Source: Flavobacterium sp. LC2016-01
GTDB lineage: Bacteria > Bacteroidota > Bacteroidia > Flavobacteriales > Flavobacteriaceae
Direction: 5' to 3'
Assembly: GCF_009711135.1 (NCBI RefSeq)
Contig: NZ_WMIC01000001.1
Location: 124,001-188,000, forward strand
DNA length: 64,000 nucleotides
The position numbers and the translations under genes are program-made. This document shows, piece by piece, positions 16,865 through 26,124 of this stretch. How positions within the stretch are numbered: the stretch's first letter is position 1; the number at the start of each line of letters is the position of its first letter. The notes under the pieces are model-generated. The model made no database searches. It saw nothing but the letters and a program-made list of their open reading frames with translations, and was not told the DNA's origin.

Positions 16865-17431
16865 TTAGGCAATAGAATTTATTTGAAATAAATCATCTAA
16901 GATAAGTTTAAACAACTCTAAAATAGACAGTAAGATTTTTGAATCATGAATTTCGCCATCCATAAAATAGGATAATTCAATTTCATTTTCGGGTAATTCC
17001 TCTTCCCAAATGCCTTTTTGATTAGAAATTTGAATGTTCACATCTTTTTGAGTTATAATCAGATTTCTGATCTCCTTATTTTGTAATAAGGTCTTAATTT
17101 TAAATTCATTATTGCTTTTAATTGTAAAAGCTTTGTCAAATTCAGGATAACCAATTTCAATATCCAGCGCTCCAAATATTTTCTCTATTTTACGAACAAA
17201 TCCTTCTCTATAAATTTCAAATTTAAAATTGTCTTTTAAAGTAATAGGAGCAATAATTCGAGTCATTTCGGTACTATATTTTCCAGACCACAATGTAAAA
17301 TTGTCAAAAGCTACAAACCAGTTTTTGTATTCAATAGAAACAGAATCTGAGTGCCAGGAATAGCCTTCTTTAAAAGTACCACCGGTTTCCTTTGCAAATT
17401 GTTGCCAGAAATTTTGAGAAAAATTAGACAT
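16865..17431 (-). CDS. Hypothetical cytoplasmic protein
   Basis: This 188-residue protein has no signal peptide or membrane segment. It starts SNFSQNFWQQFAKETGGTFK and has alternating strands rich in Trp and Tyr (WFVAFDNFTLWSGKYSTEMT), which suggests a small alpha/beta domain. A pattern of an N-terminal helix followed by WHSDSVSIEYKNW resembles DUF3137-type or immunity-type proteins, but I cannot assign it. Its neighbours give no clear clue. Confidence 0.65.
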   Translation of the reverse strand: MSNFSQNFWQQFAKETGGTFKEGYSWHSDSVSIEYKNWFVAFDNFTLWSGKYSTEMTRIIAPITLKDNFKFEIYREGFVRKIEKIFGALDIEIGYPEFDKAFTIKSNNEFKIKTLLQNKEIRNLIITQKDVNIQISNQKGIWEEELPENEIELSYFMDGEIHDSKILLSILELFKLILDDLFQINSIA

Positions 17432-17455
17432 TATTTTTATATTGAAAAAGGATTT

Positions 17456-17848
17456 CTATTTTATAACTAAATATTTTACAGGAAAGGTTTGATTGCGCAC
17501 AGTGGCTGTTCCGTAAATAAAACCATCTTTTATTTTTTCAAACTTCACATTCATGATTTCTCCCGGCTTAAAAGAAAAGTTTGGCAACGTGATTTCTGTC
17601 ATTGTTGCGTTATACTCACAGTCGCTAATCCACTCTAAATCTGATTTTATGAAATATTTTCCATCTTCTAAACTTTCAACATGTTTATTATCTTTTATAA
17701 TAATGTAAGACCGATCATCTGGCTTATGTGCATATTTTAATTTAATATCCTTAAGTATTTTGCAGTCAAAGTTTTGATTGTTTTGAGCCATTGAAAGTGT
17801 CGTGATAAGAAATAAGATAAAAGGGGATAATGATTTTAATAGTTTCAT
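17456..17848 (-). CDS. Hypothetical secreted protein
   Basis: This 130-residue protein has a signal peptide (LLKSLSPFILFLITTLSMAQ) and a small mature domain with two Cys (DCKILKDIK and SDCEYNA) that could form a disulfide. No family is recognised. It lies 24 bases upstream of the 188-residue protein on the same strand and may be cotranscribed with it. Confidence 0.65.
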   Translation of the reverse strand: MKLLKSLSPFILFLITTLSMAQNNQNFDCKILKDIKLKYAHKPDDRSYIIIKDNKHVESLEDGKYFIKSDLEWISDCEYNATMTEITLPNFSFKPGEIMNVKFEKIKDGFIYGTATVRNQTFPVKYLVIK

Positions 17849-17921
17849 TTTTTTACTTTGGTTTTAGTTTTTCGAATAATTTGCACAGTGAATTATCGTC
17901 ATTAAACATAGTAAAAAAAAT

Positions 17922-18503
17922 CTAAATCAATCCTTTTATCTTAGCATGCTGTAATAAAATAATAGTTTTAGCATCGACGATTTCTCCAGATGCAATCATC
18001 GCATACGCTTCATCAAAAGTATATTCAAGGACCTCAATATTTTCCTGTTCAGAAGCTAATCCGCCGCCTTCGCTTACTTTCATGCTTTCATCATAAGCGC
18101 CAGTAAACAAATACAAAATTTCAGTAACGGCTCCAGGAGACATATAGGTTTGTGTTACTTTCTCTACTTTTTTGATGCGGTATCCGGTTTCTTCTTCCGT
18201 TTCACGAATAATACATTCTTCAGGATTATCTTCGTCTAAAAGCCCGGCGCAGACTTCGATCATCATTCCGGTTTTATTTCCGTTAAGGAAAGTCGGCAGA
18301 CGAAATTGTCTTGTTAAAATAACTGTTTTTTTTGTGGTGTTGTACAATAAAATTCCAGCTCCATTTCCACGGTCATAAACTTCACGAACGTGCGTCTGAA
18401 TTTTTTCACTTTCTTTCTGATAACTGAAAGTAACTTTGTTTAAAATATACCAATTGTCTGATAATAACTTGGTTTCTGTAATTTTAATTTCTGGATTTTT
18501 CAT
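17922..18503 (-). CDS. nudK: GDP-mannose pyrophosphatase, Nudix hydrolase
   Basis: This 193-residue enzyme splits GDP-mannose into mannose-1-phosphate and GMP. The Nudix box runs from GLLDEDNPEECIIRETEEET (about 87 on), with the RE..EE core and the Gly before it. The flanking segments REVYDRGNGAGILLYN and QFRLPTFLNGN, and the SEGGGLASEQENIEVLEY segment near the end, match NudK rather than the ADP-ribose pyrophosphatases. Length equals the E. coli protein within two residues. A terminator lies between it and purA. Confidence 0.88.
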   Translation of the reverse strand: MKNPEIKITETKLLSDNWYILNKVTFSYQKESEKIQTHVREVYDRGNGAGILLYNTTKKTVILTRQFRLPTFLNGNKTGMMIEVCAGLLDEDNPEECIIRETEEETGYRIKKVEKVTQTYMSPGAVTEILYLFTGAYDESMKVSEGGGLASEQENIEVLEYTFDEAYAMIASGEIVDAKTIILLQHAKIKGLI

Positions 18504-18524
18504 AAGGCGAATAAATTTGTATAA

Positions 18525-18553
18525 AAAAACGCTCTGATTATCAGAGCGTTTAA
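18525..18553 (-). terminator. Terminator of purA
   Basis: AAACGCTCTGA pairs perfectly with TCAGAGCGTTT across a short loop. On the minus strand the stem is followed by seven T. It lies seven bases past the purA stop. Confidence 0.88.
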
Positions 18554-18559
18554 AATGTG

Positions 18560-19831
18560 TTATTTTGTTATTGTTTGCTTTCTGTCTGGCCCAACCGATA
18601 CAATTTTGATTGGCACTCCAACTTCAGCTTCAATAAATTCGATATATTCTTTTAGCTCCACTGGCAATTGATCGTAAGTTGTCAATCCAGTTAAATCAGC
18701 TTGCCATCCTTTAAACTCTTTGTAAATAGGAGTTACATTTTCTGGCTCGATGTTGTAAGGAAAGTGAGAAATATTTTGTCCTTTATAGTTGTATTCCGTA
18801 CAAACTTTCAAAGTTTCAAATCCAGAAAGAACATCACCTTTCATCATCATCAACTGAGTAACACCATTAACCTGAACAGCATATTTTAAAGCTACAAGAT
18901 CTAACCATCCGCAACGTCTTTGTCTTCCTGTTACCGATCCAAATTCGTTACCAACTCTTGCCATTGTAGCACCAACTTCGTCAAAAAGTTCTGTTGGGAA
19001 AGGTCCACTGCCAACACGAGTAACGTAAGCTTTGAAAATTCCGTACACTTCTTTGATTTTGTTAGGAGCAATTCCTAAACCTGTACAAGCTCCTGCTGCA
19101 GTAGTGTTTGATGAAGTTACGAACGGATAAGTTCCAAAATCAACATCTAATAAAGAACCTTGAGCTCCTTCACAAAGAATAGATTTACCTGCTTTTTGAG
19201 CTTGGTACATATATTCTTCACTGTCAATAAAATCTAATTTTTTTAATTCTTCAATAGCTTCAAAGAATTCTTTTTCTAATTCAGCTAAATTATATTGAAT
19301 CGCAACATCATAAAAAGCAATCATTGCTTCGTGTTTGTCTGCCAAAGCTCTGTAACGCTCTTTGAAATCTTCTAATTCAACATCTCCAACACGTAAACCG
19401 TTTCTACCAGTTTTGTCCATGTAAGTTGGTCCAATTCCTTTTAGAGTAGAACCAATTTTAGCTTTTCCTTTTGATGCTTCAGAAGCAGCGTCAAGTAAAC
19501 GGTGTGTTGGTAAAATTAAATGTGCTTTTCTAGAAATGATTAATTTCTTTTTAATGTCAAGGTTAAATTTCTCTAAACCTTCAATTTCTTTTTGAAAAAC
19601 TACAGGATCGATTACAACTCCATTCCCGATGATGTTTATAGAATCTTTATGGAAAATTCCAGAAGGAATAGTTCTAAGTACGTGCTTAATTCCGTCAAAT
19701 TCTAATGTATGTCCTGCATTTGGTCCTCCTTGAAAACGTGCAATAATATCATAATTTGAGGTAAGAACGTCAACAATTTTTCCTTTACCTTCATCTCCCC
19801 ATTGTAATCCTAGTAATAAATCTACGGTCAT
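18560..19831 (-). CDS. purA: Adenylosuccinate synthetase
   Basis: This 423-residue enzyme joins IMP and aspartate using GTP on the way to AMP. The GTP-binding loop WGDEGKGK is at residues 11-18, GPNAGHT follows at about 36, and the later segment TGRQRRCGWLD carries the IMP-contacting residues. Length is normal. It shares a strand and a 96-base gap with fur; RelA/SpoT, Fur and PurA in this order is an arrangement I recall from other Bacteroidota. The enzyme is a known target of (p)ppGpp inhibition, which fits its neighbour. Confidence 0.98.
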   Translation of the reverse strand: MTVDLLLGLQWGDEGKGKIVDVLTSNYDIIARFQGGPNAGHTLEFDGIKHVLRTIPSGIFHKDSINIIGNGVVIDPVVFQKEIEGLEKFNLDIKKKLIISRKAHLILPTHRLLDAASEASKGKAKIGSTLKGIGPTYMDKTGRNGLRVGDVELEDFKERYRALADKHEAMIAFYDVAIQYNLAELEKEFFEAIEELKKLDFIDSEEYMYQAQKAGKSILCEGAQGSLLDVDFGTYPFVTSSNTTAAGACTGLGIAPNKIKEVYGIFKAYVTRVGSGPFPTELFDEVGATMARVGNEFGSVTGRQRRCGWLDLVALKYAVQVNGVTQLMMMKGDVLSGFETLKVCTEYNYKGQNISHFPYNIEPENVTPIYKEFKGWQADLTGLTTYDQLPVELKEYIEFIEAEVGVPIKIVSVGPDRKQTITK

Positions 19832-19927
19832 TCTGTTTTAATTTGCGTTGAGACAAGCCAAGCTGTCCTACTGATTAATGTAGTTAATTTTCTTTTTTTT
19901 TATTTTTTGAATAATTCCTTTCTTGGA

Positions 19928-20386
19928 TTATTGTTTTTGCTTTTTGTTTCCGTAGAAATAAAGTGAATGATTCGTAATTTCGATATCAAATATTTCTTCG
20001 ATTGTTTTTTTGATGGTCTGAATTCTTGGGTCGCAAAATTCAATAACTTCTCCCGAATCAGTCATGATAATATGATCATGCTGTTTGTCGAAATACGATT
20101 TTTCGTAATAAGCCTGATTTTGTCCAAATTGATGTTTTCTAACCAAAGCGCAGTCTAACAATAACTCGATCGTGTTGTACAATGTAGCCCTGCTCACACG
20201 GTAGTTTTTGTTTTTCATTTTGATATATAAGTTTTCAATATCAAAATGCTCTTCGCTATCGTAAATTTCCTGAAGTATAGCATAACGCTCAGGAGTTTTG
20301 CGATGCCCTTTTTGTTCAAGATACATTGTAAAAACATTTTTTACAATTTCTTGATTCTTAGTGTTGTCAGTTGAAATGAGTGTCAT
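19928..20386 (-). CDS. Fur family transcriptional regulator
   Basis: This metalloregulator has the Fur winged-helix domain: [17 protein letters not shown], then [20 protein letters not shown], the recognition region. The start is placed at the ATG at 20386 (152 residues): the frame extends 11 codons further upstream, but that stretch contains a promoter with a -7 box six bases before this ATG. The dimer domain [18 protein letters not shown] has the metal-binding His-x-His, but the CxxC zinc motif usual in this place (for example LxCLDCG) reads IMTDSG here, so the structural zinc site is missing. It could respond to iron, zinc or peroxide; the sequence does not decide. Confidence 0.88.
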   Translation of the reverse strand: MTLISTDNTKNQEIVKNVFTMYLEQKGHRKTPERYAILQEIYDSEEHFDIENLYIKMKNKNYRVSRATLYNTIELLLDCALVRKHQFGQNQAYYEKSYFDKQHDHIIMTDSGEVIEFCDPRIQTIKKTIEEIFDIEITNHSLYFYGNKKQKQ

Positions 20387-20392
20387 ATCCGG

Positions 20393-20419
20393 CAAAGATA
20401 ATTTTTTATTTTTAATCAA
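20393..20419 (-). promoter_or_regulatory. fur promoter (TTG, 16 bases, TATCTTTG)
   Basis: On the minus strand a TTG (20419-20417) is followed after 16 bases by TATCTTTG (20400-20393), close to the Bacteroidota consensus TTG-N17-23-TAnnTTTG. The expected transcription start falls on or next to the fur ATG at 20386, implying a leaderless or nearly leaderless message. Confidence 0.6.
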
Positions 20420-20570
20420 TAAAAGTTTCGGCTTTAAAGTTTAACGTTCAAAATCATATCAGAGTGGTAAAAATGCAATATTTACAGGCTTTAGCAGTGA
20501 TATGTTTTGGAGAATCTAAAAAACCTTAATTAACATAAATATTTTTAATTACAATAAAATTAACAAATTT

Positions 20571-21113
20571 CTATTTGCTTTTTGTCATGTACATGTACCA
20601 ATTCCATTCCCAGGTTTTTCCATTGTCATCAGACATTGCCTGACTCCATACAGGATTGTCCTGATCTCTGGCATCCCAGCGAAAAACCTGAATCACTTTT
20701 TTTTCTTCAAAAATATCTTTTGAGAAAAAATGTCCAATATTATTTTCGAATGAACCCACAACAGGTTTGTCTAAAACTCCCGTGTTTGAATCGGACCAAT
20801 AAATGCTCCACAATCTGGTTTTTGGATTAAACAATCTGACGGTCATTCCTTCAAAAGGTTCTCCGTCAAAAGTGGCCAGAAAATTATCAATATTTCCAAT
20901 TCCGTTCAGGATTTTATACATTTCCTGAGTTGATGGAAACTCAATCCATTCGGTACAATTCGCAAATCTTTGTTTTAATTTTTTATTTCGAATGAAAGAC
21001 TTTCCCTTGAAAAAATCAAAGTCATCTTTTGAAGAAGATTCAGAAGCAATAATAATAAGTTCTCCGTTTTCGTCAAAATTGATTTCAGGAATTTCTAAGT
21101 TTTCATTTTCCAT
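20571..21113 (-). CDS. DUF1579-like protein
   Basis: This 180-residue soluble protein has the layout of the DUF1579/lipocalin-like family: DFDFFKGKSFIRNKKLKQRF near the start, a central FDGEPFEGMTVRLFNPKTRLW, and the terminal DDNGKTWEWNWYMYM segment that family members share. No signal peptide is present. The family's function is unknown; a small-ligand-binding barrel is likely. It lies between relA/spoT and fur on the same strand, flanked on the upstream side by an inverted repeat. Confidence 0.7.
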   Translation of the reverse strand: MENENLEIPEINFDENGELIIIASESSSKDDFDFFKGKSFIRNKKLKQRFANCTEWIEFPSTQEMYKILNGIGNIDNFLATFDGEPFEGMTVRLFNPKTRLWSIYWSDSNTGVLDKPVVGSFENNIGHFFSKDIFEEKKVIQVFRWDARDQDNPVWSQAMSDDNGKTWEWNWYMYMTKSK

Positions 21114-21123
21114 AAATAATTAT

Positions 21124-21260
21124 TTTAAACACATAGAAACATAGGTTTTATTTCTAAAAAAGAGGGCAAAAAGAAACTGGTTTCTAACACATAGCCTATG
21201 TTTGTTAATATAAGTGAAACGCCTTTATCGACAAAGAAATCTATGTTTCTATGTGTTAAA
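21124..21260. repeat. Intergenic inverted repeat, ACACATAG family
   Basis: AACACATAGAAACATAG-type text at 21124-21145 faces CTATGTTTCTATGTGTTAAA at 21241-21260, with another TAACACATAG copy in between. It fills the gap between the (p)ppGpp enzyme's stop and the DUF1579-like gene. Confidence 0.7.
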
Positions 21261-21292
21261 TTAATTTTTTTGACATTCTTTATTAGTAAATA

Positions 21293-23512
21293 CTATGTTC
21301 TATATTCTCTTGTTACTTTATCAACTCCGTCTATTTTTTTGATAGCATTTATCATTTTTTTCAAAATGGTGTTGTTTTTAACAATTACAGCAACCTGTCC
21401 GTGAAAAATTCCGGCATCGGTACTCAAAGAAATACTTTGAATATTCACACTCATATTGTTCGAAATTACTTTTGTCAATTGATTTGTAAGTCCCAAAACA
21501 TCCATTCCGGTAATATTGATAATCGCTTTGAATTCTTCTTGTGAGGAATCAATCCATTTGGCGCTCATGATTCGGTAAGCATAATTGGATTGCATTCCAA
21601 TGGCATTTGGACAATCTTTTTTATGCACTTTTATACCTTCGTTAATGGTAACAAAACCAAAAACATCATCTCCCGGAATTGGATTACAGCATTGTGAAAG
21701 CTTATAATCGAGTTTGTCATGCTCTGTTCCAAAAACCAGCATGTCATAATTGCTGCTGATAACTGGTTTATGAATATCCTCGTCGGCAGTATCTTTATTT
21801 CTTTTGATTTTATTTTTGAAGAAATTGATAAACGAATTGCTTTTTTGAGCAGCATAATCCTTTAACTGCTGATTTTCAATCGCACCAATTCCAACTCTGT
21901 AAAATAAATCTAAACTTGTTTTTAATTTGAAAAAGTTAACTAATTCATTAATAACCTGCTCGTTGATGGTTACTTTTAAGTGTTTTAATTTTCGTGTAAG
22001 TAATTCTTTTCCTTCTTCAGCGATTTTTTTCGTGTTCTCGTTTAGAACATTTTTAATCTTGTTTTTTGCGCGTGAAGTCGTAACATATTCCAGCCAGTTC
22101 ACCGTTGGTTTTTGATTGGCAGATGTAATAACTTCAACCTGATCACCGCTTTTTAATTCATGATTTAACGGAACAAGACGTCCGTTAACACGTGTTCCTC
22201 TGGTTTTGATTCCAATTTCAGAGTGAATACTAAATGCAAAATCCAATGAAGTAGCGCCTTTAGGCAATGATTTTATTTCTCCTTTTGGCGTGAAAATGAA
22301 AATTTCTTTTGAATATAAATTCATTTTGAAATCTTCAACAAAGTCTACGGCATTTGTTTCCGGATTTTCTAAGGCTTCGCGAAGTAAATTCAGCCAAACA
22401 TCTAAACCGCTTTCTTCAGTTGCTCCATTTTTGTACTTATAATGTGCAGCATAACCTTTTTCTGCAATTTCATCCATACGTTCACTTCGCACCTGAACTT
22501 CAACCCAGCGTCCTTTTGGTCCCATAACGGTAATGTGAAGTGCTTCATAACCAGTTGATTTTGGAGATGAAATCCAGTCACGTAAACGGCTCGGACTTGG
22601 TCGGTAATGATCCGTTACGATTGAATATATTTTCCACGCGATAAATTTTTCGTCATGAGGATCAGATTTATAGACAATTCTAAGTGCAAATTTGTCATAA
22701 ACTTCATCAAAACTTACATTTTGAGCACGCATTTTTCGACGGATCGAATAAATAGATTTCGGACGGCCTTTTATGATATAATCAATATTTTCGACATCCA
22801 GAGATTTCTTCAAAACATCCGATATGTCTTTTATGTAAGCATCCTGTTCCTCTTTTGTTTCTCTAATTTTGCTTACAATGTCATTGTAAACAGCAGGCTC
22901 TGTATATTTTAAACCTAAATCTTCTAATTTGGTTTTAATATTATAAAGTCCTAAACGGTGGGCGAGTGGCGCATAAATATAAAGGGTTTCCGAAGCAATT
23001 TTCGTTTGTTTATATTCTGCCATCGAATCCATGGTCTGCATATTATGAAGTCTGTCAGCCAGTTTTATCAAAATAACACGGACATCATCATTCAGCGTAA
23101 GGATCATTTTTCTAAAATTCTCAGCTTGCATTGAAGCATTCAAATCTTTTTGAACCAAAGAAATTTTAGTCAAACCTTCAACTAATTGAGCCACTTTTGG
23201 GTTAAATAAGCGCTCAATTTCTTCAACCGTCATTGGTGTATCTTCGACAACATCATGCAATAAGGCCGCAGCAATAGAGGTCGCACCCAGACCAATTTCT
23301 GAGGCAACAATTTTCGCAACTGCAATAGGATGAAATATATACGCTTCGCCCGATTTGCGTCTTTGCTCTTTATGAGCGTCAACGGCAACATCAAAAGCTT
23401 TCCGAATCAGTTTTTTATCGGCGGGGGTTAAAGTTTGGTAACTTATTCGAAGTAATTCCTTGTATTCCTGCGCAATCGCTTTGTTTTCTTTCTCAATATC
23501 TATTTCTATCAT
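21293..23512 (-). CDS. Bifunctional (p)ppGpp synthetase/hydrolase, RelA/SpoT family
   Basis: This 739-residue enzyme makes and breaks the alarmone (p)ppGpp in the stringent response. The hydrolase HD domain shows HPIAVAKIVASE and HDVVEDT (about 62-90), so hydrolysis should be active. The synthetase domain (about 240-350) contains the GYEALHITVMGPKGRWVEVQ segment with its nucleotide-binding residues. A TGS domain (FIFTPKGEIKSLPKGAT) and a C-terminal ACT domain (INITGMDVLGLTNQLTKV) follow. Both catalytic halves being intact marks it as the Rel/SpoT-type dual enzyme. Downstream genes on the same strand are the DUF1579-like gene, fur and purA. Confidence 0.96.
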   Translation of the reverse strand: MIEIDIEKENKAIAQEYKELLRISYQTLTPADKKLIRKAFDVAVDAHKEQRRKSGEAYIFHPIAVAKIVASEIGLGATSIAAALLHDVVEDTPMTVEEIERLFNPKVAQLVEGLTKISLVQKDLNASMQAENFRKMILTLNDDVRVILIKLADRLHNMQTMDSMAEYKQTKIASETLYIYAPLAHRLGLYNIKTKLEDLGLKYTEPAVYNDIVSKIRETKEEQDAYIKDISDVLKKSLDVENIDYIIKGRPKSIYSIRRKMRAQNVSFDEVYDKFALRIVYKSDPHDEKFIAWKIYSIVTDHYRPSPSRLRDWISSPKSTGYEALHITVMGPKGRWVEVQVRSERMDEIAEKGYAAHYKYKNGATEESGLDVWLNLLREALENPETNAVDFVEDFKMNLYSKEIFIFTPKGEIKSLPKGATSLDFAFSIHSEIGIKTRGTRVNGRLVPLNHELKSGDQVEVITSANQKPTVNWLEYVTTSRAKNKIKNVLNENTKKIAEEGKELLTRKLKHLKVTINEQVINELVNFFKLKTSLDLFYRVGIGAIENQQLKDYAAQKSNSFINFFKNKIKRNKDTADEDIHKPVISSNYDMLVFGTEHDKLDYKLSQCCNPIPGDDVFGFVTINEGIKVHKKDCPNAIGMQSNYAYRIMSAKWIDSSQEEFKAIINITGMDVLGLTNQLTKVISNNMSVNIQSISLSTDAGIFHGQVAVIVKNNTILKKMINAIKKIDGVDKVTREYRT

Positions 23513-23598
23513 AACGGCATATTCAAGTACTAAAAATAAGCATTAGTTTGAATATACGCAAGGGAATAGATTGTTGATTTGTGATTAAAGTTATTTGT

Positions 23599-23679
23599 TT
23601 CAAGTTTCAGGTTTCAAGTTTTTTAACTTGAGTTTTTAGTTCCGGTTTTCAACCTGAAACTTGAAACCTGAAACTTGAA
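23599..23679. repeat. Perfect 22-base inverted repeat, TTTCAGGTTTC family
   Basis: The 22 bases at 23599-23620, core CAAGTTTCAGGTTTCAAG, are the exact reverse complement of 23658-23679. The same 22 bases occur in plus orientation at 31532-31553. It fills the gap between the relA/spoT start and the serine hydrolase stop and would form a strong hairpin in RNA. Confidence 0.85.
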
Positions 23680-23686
23680 GCAAAAA

Positions 23687-25225
23687 TTACTCTTTCGAAA
23701 AATCCAAGTCTTGAAAATCGTAGCTAAAGTCAGTTAATTCTGAGATTGGAAGCATTTTTAGGTTAGTAACTTTTCCGCTTTCATCATATTTGAAAAGTAA
23801 ATGGGCGTCAGCATGAAAGAAAGCATTATTCCATTTTACAACATAATTTCCATCTTTATAAAAAGAAACTTCGCCAGCCAATTGTGGAGAACGTTTAGAA
23901 GCAAAATATACTTTTCCTTTTTTCTCTGTAATCGTAACTTCACCAAACCAATTGTCTTTGTAAGTCCCAACGATTTTAGAAAAATCAGTTTTTATTTTAT
24001 CTTTTTTATTCTTAGCAACAACAGCCCAAACTTCGTCTGTAACTTTATCGGCTTTTTCTTCGTTGGCCTTCATTCTGTTGCTGTAAACCGTCACATAATC
24101 ATCTGATTTAATGCCTAAATAACTGTCTTTTATAGTGTTTGTAATTGCATTAAAAGCGGCTCCAGACTGCTGATTCGTCAAAACAATAATTCCCAAACCA
24201 ATTTCTGGAATTAATGTTGTCTGCGTCACATTTCCTTCCAAACCTCCCGTATGTGAAACTTGTTTGTATCCTTTTACATCACTTAAAAACCAACCCAATC
24301 CATAACCAGAAAAATGAGTGTTATATGGCGGTCTGGTTTTGGCAGGAATAATTGTTTGCAATTGCCACATTTCATCATGTTCTTTTTCAGAAAATAATTG
24401 TTTGTTATCGCTGTATTTTCCGTTATTGATTTGCAAAATGGCCCATTTGCTTAAATCGTTTACACTTGAGTAAATTCCCGCTGCACCATCAAAAAGCTGA
24501 TTTTCGTAACGTTTTATTGTTTTTAGTTTTCCATCAATCGGAACGTGTGGTGTAATTACATTTGAAGTATCTTTTAAGCGCTTAATTGAAGCTACGCTAT
24601 TATTCATTTCCAAAGGCTTCATAATACGTTCTTCTACAAAATCTGCCCAAGTTTTTCCGCTTACAACATGAACAATTTCACCGGCGATAATATACATTAG
24701 ATTGTCATAATCATATTTTGTTCTAAAGCTCGAAACAGGTTTTAAATAACGTAAATTATGAATAATATCCTGTGCTTTAAAATCACTTCCGTCAGGCCAG
24801 ATCATCAAATCTCCTGCGCCAAGACCTAGTCCACTTCTATGAGTCAATAAATCGCGAATGGTGAATTCACGCGTTACAAAATCATCGTACATTTTAAAAT
24901 CCGGAAGATATTTAATGACTTTATCATCCCATTTAACTTTACCTTCATCTACTAACATTGCCAGAGCTGCAGAAGTAAATGCTTTACTGTTTGACGCAAT
25001 TCCGAAAAGTGTATTCGCATCAACTTTTTGCTGTGTCAATGTTGATTTTACACCATAACCTTTTGCCAGAACAACTTTTCCATCTTTTACAATCGCAACC
25101 GCGATTCCGGGAACATCAAAAGCTTTGATTGTTCTGTTTACCAATTCATCAACTTCCTGATTTGTAATTTGTGCCGAAGCAGTAAAACAGAAAAATAATG
25201 CTAAAAGTGATAGTTTAAAATTCAT
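23687..25225 (-). CDS. Serine hydrolase, class C beta-lactamase / PBP4-like family
   Basis: This 512-residue exported enzyme has a signal peptide (KLSLLALFFCFTASAQ). The nucleophile motif is SNSK in NTLFGIASNSKAFTSAALAM (about 77), the second motif is YDN (KYDYDNLMY), and the third is HTGG in VSHTGGLEGN. These match the class C beta-lactamase fold. A C-terminal beta domain (about 410-512, starting VGTYKDNWFGEVTI) is of the DUF3471 type. Such proteins are usually esterases or D-amino-acid peptidases rather than true beta-lactamases, so the substrate is not predictable. Confidence 0.88.
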   Translation of the reverse strand: MNFKLSLLALFFCFTASAQITNQEVDELVNRTIKAFDVPGIAVAIVKDGKVVLAKGYGVKSTLTQQKVDANTLFGIASNSKAFTSAALAMLVDEGKVKWDDKVIKYLPDFKMYDDFVTREFTIRDLLTHRSGLGLGAGDLMIWPDGSDFKAQDIIHNLRYLKPVSSFRTKYDYDNLMYIIAGEIVHVVSGKTWADFVEERIMKPLEMNNSVASIKRLKDTSNVITPHVPIDGKLKTIKRYENQLFDGAAGIYSSVNDLSKWAILQINNGKYSDNKQLFSEKEHDEMWQLQTIIPAKTRPPYNTHFSGYGLGWFLSDVKGYKQVSHTGGLEGNVTQTTLIPEIGLGIIVLTNQQSGAAFNAITNTIKDSYLGIKSDDYVTVYSNRMKANEEKADKVTDEVWAVVAKNKKDKIKTDFSKIVGTYKDNWFGEVTITEKKGKVYFASKRSPQLAGEVSFYKDGNYVVKWNNAFFHADAHLLFKYDESGKVTNLKMLPISELTDFSYDFQDLDFSKE

Positions 25226-25241
25226 AATTTTTGATTTATAA

Positions 25242-26033
25242 TTAATTGAATCCTCTTTGACGTTTTGCTTCGAAAATTAAAATTGCGGCGGCAACCGAGA
25301 CATTCATACTGTCGATTTCGCCCTGCATTGGGATAATGATATTCTGAGTCGCTTCATCACGCCATTGTTGTGTTAGGCCTGTCGCTTCTGTCCCCACAAC
25401 TAAAGCCGTTGGAGTGGTAAAATTTTGAGTGTGATAAGAAGTTGAATTTTGTAAAGTTGCGCTGTAAAAACTGATCTTTTTTTCTTTCAGAAAAGCAATG
25501 ATTTCTTCTGATGTTCCAGTTGCAATTTGGTTGGTAAATAAACATCCAACGCTGGAACGGACAATATTTGGATTATATAAATCACTTTTTGGATTAGCAA
25601 TTAAAACGGCATCTAATTTCGCAGCATCAGCAGTGCGTAAAACTGCTCCGATATTTCCTGGTTTTTCCAAAGATTCAACAACAAGAATTAACGGATTTTC
25701 AGATAATTTTAAATCAGATAGTTTCAGTGATTTGGTTTTGGCTATAGCCAAAATACCTTCGGTAGTATCGCGATAAGCCAGTTTTTGATAAACTTCTTTA
25801 TTAATTTCGATGATTTGAAACGGATTCTGAATCAGTTTGTTTATTTCGTTTTCAGAAATTAATTCGGGCAAAAATAAAACCGTTTCGATTTCGTAACCGC
25901 CTTTTATGGCTAATGAAATTTCGCGTTGTCCTTCAATCAAAAATGTTCCGGTCTGTTTCCTTGCTTTGGATTTTTCCTGAAGTAAAACAAGTGATTTTAT
26001 AAACGGATTTTGTACTGAAGTGATTTGTTTCAT
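25242..26033 (-). CDS. RNA 2'-O-methyltransferase, TrmH/SpoU family
   Basis: This 263-residue enzyme uses S-adenosylmethionine to methylate a ribose in rRNA or tRNA. The three SPOUT motifs are visible in order: EKPGNIGAVLRTADA, LVVGTEATGLTQQW, and IPMQGEIDSMNVSVAAAILI, which form the knotted cofactor site. The N-terminal part (to about 100), QTGTFLIEGQREISLAI, is the substrate-binding L30e-like domain. The exact nucleotide target cannot be read out. It lies 16 bases upstream of the serine hydrolase gene. Confidence 0.92.
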   Translation of the reverse strand: MKQITSVQNPFIKSLVLLQEKSKARKQTGTFLIEGQREISLAIKGGYEIETVLFLPELISENEINKLIQNPFQIIEINKEVYQKLAYRDTTEGILAIAKTKSLKLSDLKLSENPLILVVESLEKPGNIGAVLRTADAAKLDAVLIANPKSDLYNPNIVRSSVGCLFTNQIATGTSEEIIAFLKEKKISFYSATLQNSTSYHTQNFTTPTALVVGTEATGLTQQWRDEATQNIIIPMQGEIDSMNVSVAAAILIFEAKRQRGFN

Positions 26034-26040
26034 TTTTTTA

Positions 26041-26107
26041 AGCGACTAAGATTCTAAGGCGCTAAGGTACTGAGTTTTTTTCTTCCTGCAAGGTTTTTAA
26101 AACCTTG
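26041..26107. repeat. CTAAG-word repeat followed by CAAGGTTTTTAAAACCTTG palindrome
   Basis: 26041-26075 carries the CTAAGATTCTAAGG words seen at 15638 and 36661. It is followed at 26090-26107 by a palindrome with arms CAAGGTTTT and AAAACCTTG. Both are intergenic and non-coding. Confidence 0.65.
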
Positions 26108-26124
26108 TCGGTTTTGGAAAAAAG

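Noticed and set aside
16780..16872. Longer N-terminus for the L,D-transpeptidase
   Set aside because: The extra 31 codons would put a polar segment in front of a perfect lipoprotein signal; the inner ATG is preferred.
23687..25225. True class C beta-lactamase
   Set aside because: The motifs are shared by many esterases and peptidases of the fold, and the extra C-terminal domain is not found in resistance enzymes.
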